Positions 8,793 to 19,560 of a DNA stretch of 64,000 bases are shown in pieces. The stretch is taken from positions 682,001-746,000 of the forward strand of contig NADL03000579.1 in the NCBI GenBank assembly GCA_002205965.3, in the 5' to 3' direction. This DNA comes from Kappaphycus alvarezii (lineage: Eukaryota > Rhodophyta > Florideophyceae > Gigartinales > Solieriaceae). Under the pieces are notes generated by a model, which saw only the letters and a list, made by a program, of their open reading frames with translations, did not search any database and was not told the origin of the DNA. Made by a program: the position numbers and the translations under genes. Numbering within the stretch: position 1 is the first letter of the stretch; every line of letters begins with the position of its first letter.

Positions 8793-10130
8793 ATGTTAAC
8801 ATCTTCCGAAGTAATTGCATGGAGCGTTTCAGATTTAAGACAAGCAAGTGTACCGGTTACTCACTCGTTCGAACTTACCGACACTCAACCGATTTACCAC
8901 AAGCCTAGACGTCAACCGCCAAAATATGACCAATTTATCTCAGAAAATGTTACAAGTATGCTGAAAAATGATATTATTCGACCAGTTTCATCCCCATGGT
9001 CGTTTCCAGTTGTGGTCGCACCAAAGAAGGATGGAAAGCTGCGTTTTGCGTCGATTACCGACAACTGAACCAGAGAATGATACCGATCGATTTCCGATTC
9101 CGAACATGGAGGAGATCTCGAGGACCTGAAGGACGGGAGATATTTCACCTCAATTGACCTTTACACTGGCTATTGGCAGATTCCATTGGATGAAAAATGT
9201 AAGGAAAAAACAACCTTTACCAGCAAAGCCGGTACGTTCAGGTTCGAAGTATGCCTTTTGGTCTCATGAATGCACCAGCTACATTCCAAAGAATGATGAA
9301 CGAGGTTTTGAAAGGACTTCCATTCGCAAGAGTCTATATCGATGATGTCGTCATATTCTCAGAAACATTGGATCAGCACATCTCGCACGTCAAGACAGTT
9401 GTGGAGAGGATATCGGAGTATAGCTTGAAAATTAAGTTGAGCAAATGCTTCTTTGCGAAAACTTCTATCCAATTACTCGGTCATATCGTCGACCAGAGGG
9501 AATTAGAGTGGATCCAGAGAAAACGAAAAAAATAAAGTTGGCACCAAGGCCCGCTTCAAAGACGGAGGTCCGAAGCTTCTTAGGACTGGCCTCATATTAC
9601 AGAAGATTTATCAAAGATTTCGCCAAGACTGCAGCACCGTTACATGCCAGCACTACGAAGAACGGAAAATTTTACTGGAACAAGGAAATGGAAACTGCAT
9701 TTCAGGAGCTTAAAGATAAGCTATGTGTCCCCCAGTTCTCATGTACCCAGATTTCAAGAGACCATTCGTTGTGGAGACAGATGCCTCAGAACGGTCTTTG
9801 GGTGCCGTTTTGTCCCAAAAAGATGAAAACGGAAGACTACACCCTGTTCAATTCGCAAGCCGAACTCTGAATGATGCGGAAAGGAGATACTCAGTCTGCG
9901 AGAAAGAAGCGCTAGCTGTCGTCTTCGCGCTGAAAAAGTTTCGCGTATACCTTTTATCACTCGAGAAATTTGTCTTGATAACTGATCACCAGGCACTTAA
10001 AACAGCATTCCAAAAGAAGGATGTACATCTTTGCTTGGCCCGATGGCTCGACATTTTCGCAGAATATCGGTTTGAAATGGTGTATAGACCCGGACGCAAT
10101 AATCAGCCTGCCGATTACTATCCCGCTTGA
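8793..10130 (+). pseudogene. pol: G1a reverse transcriptase and RNase H
   Basis: RT starts with IYHKPRRQPPKYDQFISENV and IRPVSSPWSFPVVVAPKKDG (motif 1 region), breaks near 9,068, and resumes at MPFGLMNAPATFQRMMNEVL. The catalytic motif is YIDD at 9,335-9,346, followed by IFSETLDQHISHV. The connection HIVD...LGLASYYRRFIKDFAKT is in a third frame. RNase H has VVETDASERSLGAVLSQ (catalytic Asp codon near 9,780), CEKEALAVVFALKKFRVYL, ITDHQALK and ends YRPGRNNQPADYYPA. All landmark residues of a Ty3/gypsy RT-RNase H are visible, but at least three frameshifts separate them. Confidence 0.85.
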
Positions 10131-10179
10131 GGGACCACTGATTCCAAATGAAAAAGCTTCGAGGACATAGTCGGAGTGC

Positions 10180-10930
10180 CGAGTTGCAGCGCCGAAGAAA
10201 GAGTACTAAGCTAAATTCACGGACTTATTAAATTCTTGGATGGACTAGAAATGAGAAAGGTTAATCTGGAAATAGAAATTGGGTACGCAGGAATCAAAAG
10301 GCTTTTACATTGTGGAATGGGAAACTCTTCCGGCCAACTAAAACCGGTCCCCGACTAGTGGCCCCTTTAAAAGAAAGAATGAAGATTTGAGGACTTTCCA
10401 TGATTAGGTAGGGCATTGGGATCTCGAAACAACCAAAAAATTCGTAACTGAGAGATTCTGGTGGCCCGGTATCCATAAGGACGTCTAAATTTCGTGAAAA
10501 GCTGCGACAACTGCCAAAATTCACTCCAATACGGAAGTATAAGACAACTCTAAGTTTTCCAGTTTCCGGTCTCTTTGAAACCTTCTCAATTGACTTCGCG
10601 GGCTTGTTCAAGGAAACTTCTTCCGGAAACAAATATCTCCTTATAGGGTGGAAATCTTACTGGATGCCAATAGCAGTTGCAGTCGAGGAGGCAAATGCTG
10701 AGGTGGTACTGAGATTCATCGAAAAAGAAATAATTGAACCGTTTGGTCTTCCAAAAAGGATAATCTCGGATAACGCCCTTTGTTTTACTGCAACTTCACT
10801 GCTTCGAGTTTTGAAGGAGAAAGGGATTCAGCTGAAGACTGTTCTCGACTACGCTCTTATGTCAAACGGGAAAGCCAAAAAGAAGATTGGAACTATGAAA
10901 CGCGCACCTACTTTTTGGAATATTTTATAG
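10180..10930 (+). pseudogene. G1a integrase
   Basis: N-terminal part heavily frameshifted: FWWPGIHKDV near 10,450-10,490 and KSCDNCQ-like Cys pair near 10,500. The core then shows SIDFAGLFKETSSGNKYLL (first Asp) and PKRIISDNALCFTA (second Asp). The third catalytic position, normally Glu in an NGxxER string, reads SNGKAKKKIG, so Glu is replaced by Lys (AAA for GAA). The enzyme would join element ends to target DNA. Loss of Glu plus frameshifts make it dead. Confidence 0.75.
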
Positions 10931-11036
10931 GAATCAACTACATCCCTATTCGTTTGAAAGGCCTAATGTTTTAAGAATAAGGCAACTTACATTAATAGAA
11001 ACAGAAGAAGAATGATGACGAGTCGGGACGTTCGTC

Positions 11037-11051
11037 TTGAGCGAGGGGGCG
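11037..11051 (+). promoter_or_regulatory. Polypurine tract of G1a
   Basis: TTGAGCGAGGGGGCG lies directly before the TGATATAATG start of the 3' LTR, the normal place for the plus-strand primer. Confidence 0.5.
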
Positions 11052-11638
11052 TGATATAATGAAAATTGTAGATATTCCTTGGCATGCTGCGCTGGGTGAT
11101 TTGGCTGCGCTGGCTGAGTTGGCATGCTGTGCTGGCTGAGCTGTCACTGTACTTACAATTATATATTTTAATTATTTTTAGAGGTATGCTTTGCACTGTA
11201 CTGTGGCGGTGCAGATTTGGCACATAGGTACTGTTTAGTTGCTACAGAATGTAAGGGTTGAAAACTGTATATACGGGGCTGTTTGCATGAAATGGTAGGA
11301 CTACTTAGGAGCCAGCATACCCGAGCGGGGCGCTCAACAAGTTAAGTCAAACAAAAAGCATAAAGGAAGTTGGCAGACAACTTTAAGCCAAGTCCCGAGT
11401 AGTAGGAAGTTGAGAGTCAACTTCAGACCCAAGAAACCTTTTTCTTACGCTAGTCACAGAGCGTCGGTGGTAGACCCTGCCCCTTTTATACTTGCTTTTA
11501 GCTTCCTCAACTCTCTTCTATATACACTTCCTTTTGTTCGTTCAACAATACCACGGTAGCACTTTTGTTGCTCGCAACACCTTTTTCTCAGGGTAATGGG
11601 TTCTGAGGATCTCTTCCCCCGCCGATTTACCCCTATCA
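11052..11638 (+). repeat. G1a 3' LTR with divergent U3
   Basis: Runs from TGATATAATGAAAATTG to GATTTACCCCTATCA, 587 bp. From 11,366 to the end it matches the 5' LTR closely (GTTGGCAGACAACTT, GGTAGCACTTTTGTTGCTCG). The first 310 bases (with GGCTGCGCTGGCTGAGTTGG and TGTATATACGGGG) show no similarity to the 5' LTR U3. Confidence 0.65.
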
Positions 11639-12289
11639 GTGTCCGTAGGAATACAGGGTGGGGACAGTGCGGAAGTGGGCGGCGGCGCAATAGGTGCAGG
11701 GTTGTGTGCCAGAGAAGACGGGGACACCAAGACGGAGGCAACCCATTGTTTGCAATACTTCAGGAGCGGCCCGGTACCGAGATGGCTTTGCGGGAGGTTG
11801 TGAAAGGGACGAGAGGCGTGGGAAGAAGCAACGGAAGATAGGCGGCGGAGTAGCCGGAGCCTTCGGAGGAGGAGAGGTCGACGGAAGAGAGAAGTCTGGC
11901 GCCAAGCGCCTTTGTGATCTCGGCAGTAGCAGTTGTCTGGAAGTCAGACAGGCCGGAGGAAGAAGAGGCGCGGAGGCCAGCAAGGACGGCGGGGGTGGGA
12001 GAAACTGTCGGGAAGGCTGTATTTGGCTCGGATAGAGGCGAGAGGCGTTGAGATCAAGGGCGAGACGTCGAAGCAATCACCGAGGAGGAGGCGAAGAAAT
12101 GGGAAGCAGGAGAGAACAGAGCCAGCGTAGCATGCCTCTGCGATGGTTTCTGTTAGAGGAAGTCCGAACCTCCCGTACGTATTGGAAGCTGGGCGGTGAG
12201 ACAGGCACTGTCTGGGAGACGACGGTGCATGTCTTCGAACACCCTTCGCATTCCAGAGAAGGATGAGGAAGGAGCGGGCATAACTCGTG
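11639..12289. other. GC-rich segment without assigned gene
   Basis: High-GC, purine-rich plus strand with open frames on both strands, giving low-complexity Gly/Arg or Pro/Ser products that I regard as composition effects. The last 30 bases (AGAAGGATGAGGAAGGAGCG onward) match the 3' end of the acidic-protein element at 2.66 and 45.58 kb, so part of this may be a decayed copy of that element. Confidence 0.35.
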
Positions 12290-12294
12290 GTATA

Positions 12295-13011
12295 TGGTTT
12301 GCACTAAATTTGAACTCGAAAAAAAAGCTAGAAGAGGAACAAATTCTGATACAGTATCGGAATATGCAAGATATTTTTACAGCATCTGAATTTTTAAGAT
12401 ACTTTAAATTTGGACGAGTGTGGCAAATTCATGCGTTAATTTTTTTAGGACACGCTGCCCTAATAGATGTCAGTACAGTTCCAGGATTTCGTTGATACTA
12501 ACAGTGACTCTGAAAGGTCAATATAATGGCCAAATTAATTCTCACCCCTGGTCGATGGGTGGCGGCTATGGTTATGTACCTAGATATTTAACTTGAGGAA
12601 CTTTGTTCTAATAGTCTCTCTGGTTCAAAGGATTTCCTTCAATGTGATATATGGTTACTGCTCTGTTTTTTTGAGACTTTAGGGGTAGCCAAAAGTTCAT
12701 ATAAGCCGAGTAAACTGCTTTCCCTTGTGGAGGTTGAGCAAGTTGGCAGACAACTTCAAATCAAGCTCCGAGTAGTAGCGAGTTGAGAGTCAACTTCAGA
12801 CCCAAGAAACATTTTTCCTACGCTCGTTGCAGAACATCAGAGGTAGATTTTGCTCCTTCCATACTTGCTAGTAGCCCTCTCGACTGTCGTTCTCATAACA
12901 CTCGTTTTGTTTGTTCAAATCTACTACAGTAGCACTTTTGTCCCTTGCAACACCTCCGTTATGGGGAAATTGGTTCTCAGTATCTCCTCTCCCGACGATT
13001 TATCCCTACCA
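12295..13011 (+). repeat. Solo LTR of the G1 family, 717 bp
   Basis: TGGTTTGCACTAAATTTG to GATTTATCCCTACCA, flanked by GTATA at 12,290-12,294 and GTATG at 13,012-13,016. The flanks join into CTCGTG-GTATG-CTCAAAGC, the uninterrupted sequence present (minus strand) at 2,640-2,665, which proves the boundaries. Internal GTTGGCAGACAACTTC and GGTAGCACTTTTGTCC-like strings identify the family. It is more diverged from the G1a LTRs than those are from each other in U5. Confidence 0.8.
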
Positions 13012-13016
13012 GTATG

Positions 13017-13147
13017 CTCAAAGCACTTTGATTCATACAAGAAATCAGGCAATTTGCTTGCAAATATGACTTTCGATCACTGCTAACCCTTTACGATATT
13101 CCGGCCCCAACGGATTACAGTCTCAAACATTTGAGCACCTAAACATT
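13017..13147 (+). repeat. 3' UTR and decayed T1 tail of the acidic-protein element
   Basis: CTCAAAGCACTTTGATTC, ATACAAGAAATCAGGCAA and ACGATATTCCGGCCCCAACG match, in order, the minus strand of 2,530-2,640. The tail ending in CACCTAAACATT is degenerate. It continues the element interrupted by the solo LTR. Confidence 0.55.
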
Positions 13148-13369
13148 AACAAACGCAATTGATTCGGGCATGCAAGATAAGATACCTCTTCATGTGTTGC
13201 GACCCTCTTGAAAGGACGAGGGCGCCGCTAATTTGACTATATGATGGTGCAATGTCTCCGGACACTCGCCTTAGGAATACTAGACTCGGATATATTCCGA
13301 GAACTCCAACTACCGGTGAAACCCCTGGACCTATGAACCCCGTCCTCGGCTTATGGTTTCTATCTGCTA

Positions 13370-14350
13370 TCAGCACCGCGGGTCGCTTTACTTGCCTCTA
13401 GCTCCGCTGCCAATAGGCTGGTCACTGGAATCTTACCGGCACCTGTCACGGATCTTACGACATACAACGATGCCGTCCGCGCTTAACGCTTATGGTCGAT
13501 CTCCTGCCTGCCCTCACGACTCCTCCCTTTAGTGTAATGTTCTCAAGCAAATTTCCGCCGCAAAAGACACTGACAGAAGCAGTCTGTTCTGCAGTAAAAA
13601 AAAGATCTCTTTCGGCGACCAACGAATGCAGGCTTTCCGGGCTCCTATGGGACTTACCGGCGCAAAATAATGGGTCTTTTGTGTTTCATGCCCCGGCCTC
13701 AAGACAAATATTAACGCACGTGAGTTATTAGTGTGGCTCCAGTACTACCTCCAAGCCCCGCTCTTCGCCCCGGACACGCCGTGCCCAGTACAAACTGCCC
13801 TGAGGTCCTTGACTGCCACGAGTATCATCTCATGCACAGCCTGCATGGTGAACAGCGCACCCGAAGACACGACCAAGTCGTCCTCCTCGCCCGAAACTGC
13901 AGAAGGCAGCCTGTCATCTGGCCATCGAGCGCATTCACCGCACAAGCCCGGATATCCATGCAATGGGTAGCAACGGAGGAACGGACTTTTTTGACGTCAC
14001 TTTCGTCAATCCTCTCGCGCCCTCCAATAGTAAAGTGAGTGCTTTCAACTCACTATTCTCCCTCAACGCAGACACTCCGCCAAACGTAGATGGTATGAAC
14101 AACTGCTTGCAGTGGCTACTAGGGAAGGTATGTGTCTATCCCAATATCCACCCTTGGAGGCTGGTACCCAGATGCGTACACGGTGCTAACTGATGTTGTG
14201 CGGAGCGTGGCCGTTCGAGCAGTGGATATCTATGCGATGATTAAAGCGGTGCTTTCCAAAGGCACGATGACGCGGCCACCATGTCTAACTCGGCATGCTT
14301 GCTCGATGGTATTGAACCGGCCTTGTTAGGAAGGTCGTGTAGTTTTACCA
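13370..14350 (+). pseudogene. RT-REL element, RT C-terminus and endonuclease (copy c)
   Basis: In order: an Ala/Ser/Leu linker near 13,390-13,470 (ASSAANRLVTGILPAPVTD); LSGLLWDLPAQNNGSFVFHA; the Cys/His region NCPEVLDCHEYHLMH...RTRRHDQVVLLARNC; the nuclease core RPDIHAMGSNGGTDFFDVTF then VNPLAPS (Asp residues of the PD-D/ExK fold); ISTLGGWYPDAYTVLTDVV; and SACLLDGIEPALL near the end. At least five frame changes connect these pieces. The endonuclease would nick the target for target-primed reverse transcription. The T1 tail at 14,388 follows about 40 bases later, as expected for its 3' UTR. This is the best-preserved endonuclease in the window. Confidence 0.7.
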
Positions 14351-14387
14351 ATCAGTGACAAGCTATCCAGCATAACGCATTGGCGGC

Positions 14388-14437
14388 GTGGATATAACCG
14401 ACCACATCTTCCATTCACTAGAATAACCCAAAAAGTT
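14388..14437 (+). repeat. T1 tail, 3' terminus of RT-REL copy c
   Basis: GGCGTGGATATAACCGACC, ACATCTTCCATTCACTAG and AATAACCCAAAAAGTTCCCC. Placement just after the RT-REL coding end links the T1 tail to this retroelement class. Confidence 0.65.
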
Positions 14438-15065
14438 CCCCTAAAATTCTCCCCTTTATTCCGACGCTAGGCACGCGTTACATCTCCACTTCCATCCCCA
14501 TCAGAGATACTGCACCCTTCTCTTCTTCTGGCCATTCGAACTCCCTCGGAACTTTGCTAGCGCTCCGGAGGAACTCCTCACTCAGATCGCATCTCGGCCA
14601 CGCTTCTCTACCTCAACCGCCGCCTTGCTTCCGTGGCTGCTTCCCGTCGCGTTTCATCCACTAAAAAAGAGCTCCGCGGTTCCGTTACCTTTTTTTGCGG
14701 TCAGGCTCCAAGTAATGCAGGGCGAAAAATTTCCAACCATCGCTCGCATTTGCAGTTAATATCTGCGTACCCTCCGCACCATCCTGTGCAACATTGTTCA
14801 CTCATAAAGATTTATTACCAATTCAATCTCCGAACGAAATCGATTTTTCCCAGCGTGATCTCCCAGGAGGATGTCAAAAATATCAGAAAATCAAAAACAA
14901 ATTTCGACAAAACGGTTGGAGAACTCAAATAAGCACATCAGGTATCATTTCTGGTATTACTGGTAACATTGCTCACATCAGTTCGTCTTTTGGAACCGCT
15001 ACCTTACAGCATAAGAATTCTCGTTTACCAAGACAGCGTTTCAGACATTGTTTTTTGGCATCGAA
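14438..15065 (+). other. Possible coding remnant, unidentified
   Basis: Pyrimidine-rich plus strand up to about 14,700, with frames giving FELPRNFASAPEELLTQIAS, which has an LPxELLxxI flavour but is too short to call. AT-rich after 14,750. I cannot assign a function. Confidence 0.25.
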
Positions 15066-15118
15066 GGGGGAAATATTTTTGTTATTTTAATCTATGGAAG
15101 ATGTGGTCGTTTATATCT
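15066..15118 (-). repeat. T1 tail truncated by an LTR
   Basis: GGGGAAATATTTTTGTTATT, then GGAAGATGTGGTCG and TTTATATC, after which the LTR starts (TGATAAGG). The remaining CACGAGGCTAATAC of T1 is missing at the junction. Confidence 0.6.
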
Positions 15119-15834
15119 GATAAGGATAAATCGTCAGGAGAATGGATATTTAGAACCAATTATACCAAGAACGAGGTGTTGCGAGCGACAAAAAAGATAT
15201 TGCGTTATGATTGAACGAACAAAAATGGTTGGGTAAGGACGACACTTAAGAGGGCTACAAGCAAGTATAGAAGGGCAGGGTATACCACTGAAGCTCTCTG
15301 GACAGCGTAAGAAAAATGTTTATTGGGTCTGAAGGTGACTCTCAACCTCCTATTACTCGAGACTTGACTTGATGTTGTCTACCAACTTCCTTGAACTCCA
15401 CAAGGGGAAGCAGTGTACTTAGCATATATATATTTTCTGGCTAAAGTCTTAAACAAACGTACTAGAAGTATAAAATGCATTAAATGGAATCGTATGATCA
15501 AGTGAGCATTACAGCAGACACTATCAAGATAAATATCTAGATTTATTCCCTAATATTCTAGTCCTCTAGATCAGTGCCAAATAGTTCCGCAAAATATCCA
15601 TCACACCCAATCAGTCGCCGAAAATATCCGCGAACGGCTTAGAATTCTCCATTGCCTCATGGGAAGTATCTAGTCCACTGAAGGTGTACCGATCCGGTTC
15701 CAGAGTCGGGACCACCTGGTTTATAATTTTCGGCCCCTCCCGCTATTCAAGCACTTTCGATGTCTCCCTTCCTCCCATCCTCATCGTCCCCTCTTCAACC
15801 TTCCCTTGATATTCAGAAGAAGATTGAGAGATCA
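15119..15834 (-). repeat. G1-family LTR, minus strand
   Basis: Starts TGATAAGGATAAATCGTCAG, the reverse of the LTR 3' end, then GAGGTGTTGCGAGCGACAAA, GGGCAGGGTATACCAC and TTGTCTACCAACTTCC. It aligns to at least 15,570 (AAATATCTAGATTTATTCCC). The far end is set from the 717-bp family length and is approximate. Confidence 0.6.
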
Positions 15835-17229
15835 AGATAACTCCTTCACTCTCCCGTTGGTTCTCCATGGGAGCTCCCACACCATTGTACACTAGTAGTT
15901 CCCACGGGTCCATCCATTCCTCCCCTTCCTCCTTTTCCTCCTCATCCTCTTTCTGCTCCTCTGCCTCTTCTGCCTGCTCGAAGCAGTTACGGCGGACCTA
16001 CTGGGAACGCGTTCCCGGTCCAATCTTTTACAATAATCATCGTTGTTGGTTGGACCATTTGACATCAAGGGCGGAGCGTTGAGAGGACGGCTGTCTCTGG
16101 ATGAATTACCGATGATGAGGGAACGGCGGATGTTGGTCATGTTGAAGGCAAAAAAAGGGGTGAGCCGATGGGGTAGTTGATGGCGGGGGGTGCCTCAACG
16201 ACGTCTATTTTGGACATTAAATAGGGCGACGTATAAAAACACCGCCACGGCCTTGTACAAGATAGGTAATGCCACTGCTTTGAATTCGCATGCGATTAGG
16301 ACAATAACTAAAAATCTGCTTTAATAAAGTATCGGAACTGAATTCGGGAACGAAGCGGATCACAAGTCAAAAGATTACTAATTTGAAAAATGAGGACCGA
16401 AATTCTCAAAGAAAAAATAGAAATAGAGTTTCACAATGTATTTGGATTCATAGGAGAAATCCGTTCCATGATTTTGTTCCTAAACTAAAATTGATGGGAA
16501 GAGTTGTTTTTGAAAAATCATGGGGGAGGAGAAGACAGAAGTTTCAGTAGAGGACCACTCTCCTGCTGAAAGGACCGTTTCCATACCAATGATGTCAACG
16601 CGGCTAGTCCGTTATGCGCGATAAGTCGTCGGCGATAGTTAACACTACAGTACATAACCTTCCTTACAGAGCCGGTTCAATGCCGGCGAGCAGGCATGCC
16701 GCGTTGGTCATGACAGCCACAGCAGCTTACCTTTCGGAAAGCTCCACTTTAACCATCTCATAGATCTCCATCGCTAGAACTGCCACGTTCCGAGTACCGA
16801 AGGGGCATTGAGGACTATAATAACGAAGATGGTGAGCTACCGGTATGGTTAGGAGGTATAGTCATTTGTAGCACAATAATAGGGAAAAATAGCCTCTTTT
16901 CGCGACTAAGAGGCCGAGGAGCAGTGTCATTGCCAATGGCACGGACCATATTATTTAGGAACATGCACCTTTGGAAGGCGTCGACTACAATAAAGCAGTG
17001 CTGGAGCCAGTTAAACCATCTCCAGCAGCATCAAGCTAGAAGCATAGTATGCCCTTATTGGCTATACTCCCCTACCCAATGCGGAAGACGTACCGTGTTT
17101 TCAACACACGTTCCCGTTGTATCACAGGATCTACGTGTCGACTATCAGAAACGAATTGTGATGGTGAAAGATGCTTCCATTCCAGTGATTGATTCCGATG
17201 AAAAAACGTATTGTGTCCAATTTGGGATT
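15835..17229. other. No recognisable gene; pyrimidine-rich tract
   Basis: Contains a CCT/TCC-rich run at about 15,915-15,985, which makes spurious Ser-rich and Arg-rich frames, and a TATA-like GTATAAAAACACC near 16,231. A 105-codon frame at 16,924-17,241 has no motif. RT sequence of the downstream chromovirus, expected here, is not visible. Confidence 0.4.
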
Positions 17230-17775
17230 GAAGAAATTTAGAAGAATGCTGAGGCATGGGGGTGACTTGCCATTTAGTGGTCATGTAGATGCTTTTCAGA
17301 TTGCTGTCGGTGGAACTCTAACACAGTTGGATGAGAATGGAAGGGATTGTGTAATTTCTTTCTATTCAAAGAAACTTTCACCAACTGCGTCGGACTACAC
17401 TGCAAATGAGAGAGAGCCTATGGCTTTGATTAATTTGCTGGAAGATTCAGGTGCTATCTTGAAGGTTCTGAATTTGACATTTTCACGAACAACCAAGTGC
17501 TTAAGAGCTTCTTCACAAAACCGAAACTGAGTCGAAAAGAAGCAATTTGGTTGGAAACTCTCGATAACTTTGGAATCTTTCCCATCATACTGAGGCCTGG
17601 AAGAATTCACGTCTTGGGAGACGCATTATCCAATGCTCCGCATGTGACGGTGGGAGCTCGTGACGTCTCAGTGAATGACGCTGAAGTTCTCTACCCTGAT
17701 GTTGATCAGATCATTCCTCGGTATGATGACGACCAGTTACTTGTTCCAGTGGTAAAAGACATGGAAGGAGAGTAG
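17230..17775 (+). pseudogene. pol: Chromovirus G2 RNase H
   Basis: VDAFQIAVGGTLTQLDENG corresponds to the TDAS...GAVLxQ start of Ty3-type RNase H. It continues with VISFYSKKLSPTASDYTANE, REPMALINLLED and, after a frameshift near 17,490, FEIFTNNQVLKSF-like sequence, IWLETLDNFGI and ILRPGRIHVLGDALSNAP (the GxxNxxADALSR end). The first catalytic Asp is kept. The reverse transcriptase proper is missing, so this is a 5'-truncated or deleted element. Confidence 0.75.
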
Positions 17776-19187
17776 CCAGAGGATACAGTTCAGAAGCAGA
17801 AACTCGAAATAATTCTTCAGATGTTCAGGAAAGATGGTTCGAGGCAGTTTTACAATTGAAAGTTGTGCATACCAAGGAAGTCAGTTTCGAGTATTTTGCA
17901 AATTGCTCACGACTCAAAAGTTGGTGGACATTTTAAATTTGACACTCTACAGACTAGATAACTTTCATTGGAAACATAAGAGCCGGGATGTTCGAAAGTA
18001 TTGTGAAGGATGTCTCACGTATCAGCAGTATAAGGACTCTAATCAAAAACAGTTGAGTGATCCAATTTCACTGGAATTGCCTGACCGCAGATGGGGATCA
18101 TTAGATACAGATTTCATCGTGAGGTTACCTCTGACGAGGAGCGATCATGATGCGATCACGACTTGGGATGATCGACTTACTCGTCGAGTCCATTTTCTTA
18201 AATCCAAAACATCAGGTACTGCTGAGGACACGGCTCGATACTTCTTCGCGAAGATCTTCAAGAACCACGGGATGCCAGATTATGTGACCGCCGATAGGGG
18301 CAGCAAGATCATTTCAAAGTTTTGGAAGAGACTGATGAATCTTTGTGGGGTGAAATTAAGAATGTCTAGAAGTTGACACTCACAAACAGAAGGGCTTCCG
18401 AGATTATGAATTGGATTATCGAGAACTATTTCCGTTACTATTGCTCGTATCATCAGGATGACTGCTTCCTTCTGCAGAATTTGCATACAACTCGGCTATG
18501 AGCGATGATCTGGGTATGTCACTATTTGAGCTGGACTTTGGATGGACACCTAAATCGCCATTGGACTTCTTGGCTCGCAGCAGCATACCTCTTCAAAGTT
18601 TGGACGAATTTCGTGCTAAGTTGAAGGTTTCTCTTGAGGATGCGCAATTTGCCTACAAAGTGGCAAAAGATCGGCAAGCTGCATATGCTTCAAGGCGATA
18701 CAAGGTTCCAGATTGCAAAGTCGTTTCAAAGCTTTGGATCAATCTATCGTTGTTAACAGATATTTAATCTAGGTCCCAAGATTCTAAAAAGATTGGTGCG
18801 CGTAGATATGGACCATTCGTGGTTAAGGAGCGAATTGGTAAGAATGCTGTTCGACTAAATCTCCCTGCTCATTTTAAACTCCATCCAGTCACTCATATCA
18901 TTCACAACACACCTCATTTGGAGCACCACGATGACATTTCTTTAACCATTCCTCCTGCACCTGCACCGCTCGATCTGCTTGATGGACCAAAACAGGAAGT
19001 TGAGATTATCTTGGATCACAAACAGGTTAAACGCGGTTTCAAGTTCTTTCTTTTGATGCGTGGTGTGCCAAGTTCCGAGGCGGAGTGCAAACTAACAAAG
19101 GACCTTGTTCATGTTTCGGAAGATGGATCTGCTATAGTAACGGAAGCTTTTCAAGAGTATATTCGGAAACATAACATATTCCTGTAG
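17776..19187 (+). pseudogene. Chromovirus G2 integrase with chromodomain-like tail
   Basis: Zinc-finger part: VRKYCEGCLTYQQYK (CX2C). Core: RWGSLDTDFIVRLPLTRSDH (first Asp), WDDRLTRRVHFL, YVTADRGSKIISKFW (second Asp). After a frameshift comes TNRRASEIMNWIIENYFRYY, where the E of SE fits the third catalytic residue. Then FAYNSA-MSDDLGMSLFELD, GWTPKSPLDF, YKVAKDRQAAYASRRY and GPFVVKERIGKNAVRLNLPA. The C-terminus VEIILDHKQVKRGFKFFLLM...PSSEAECKLTKDLVHVSEDG resembles a degraded chromodomain (VExILDxRxRxxxxxYLVKWxGxxxxEATWE), placing it with chromoviruses. TAG at 19,185-19,187. Confidence 0.8.
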
Positions 19188-19209
19188 TATCATTGACGAG
19201 GACGTCAAT

Positions 19210-19560
19210 AGTCCGGGGGAGGGAATAGTGTAACAATGTCTCTGTTACACCACTGTGTAGTAAAGACTTGTTCACTGTCGCTATTCCAGTTGTCTATTAC
19301 ACAGTGGTGTAACAGAGAAACTGTATCGTTTTGAATGATTTTAGAAATTTGATTTTCCTGCAATTTTTTTATTTGACTTGGAGCCTCACTTCATCGTGTT
19401 CATTTACGTAGTTATGTTCTAGATAGTAAAATGCTATAGTCATACCTCTACATTCCAGTAACTTGTACTGAGCTAACAAAGTATAGAATTTCTGGAGTAG
19501 AGTTACCGTACTGTCTATAAAAGCGGGGGCTCATCTGGATTCTTGTGGGACTCCAGGTAC
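19210..19560 (+). repeat. G2 polypurine tract and 3' LTR, with perfect inverted repeat
   Basis: AGTCCGGGGGAGGGAATAG precedes TGTAACAATGTCTCTGTTAC at 19,229, the usual TGTAACA start of such LTRs. A perfect 21-bp inverted repeat (TCTCTGTTACACCACTGTGT + A at 19,239-19,259, reverse complement at 19,298-19,318) lies right at the start with a 38-base loop. A TATA box CTATAAAAGCGGGG is near 19,515. The LTR 3' end is not determined because no 5' copy is visible. Confidence 0.55.

Noticed and set aside
11694..12130. Long GC-rich open frames on both strands
   Set aside because: Low-complexity Gly/Arg and Pro/Ser products in both directions; best explained by composition.
14388..15118. A second 730-bp inverted T1 pair as the same transposon
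   Set aside because: The left copy is the 3' tail of RT-REL copy c and the inner sequences of the two pairs are unrelated.
15892..16140. Arg-rich minus-strand ORF
   Set aside because: Antisense of a CCT/TCC-rich tract.
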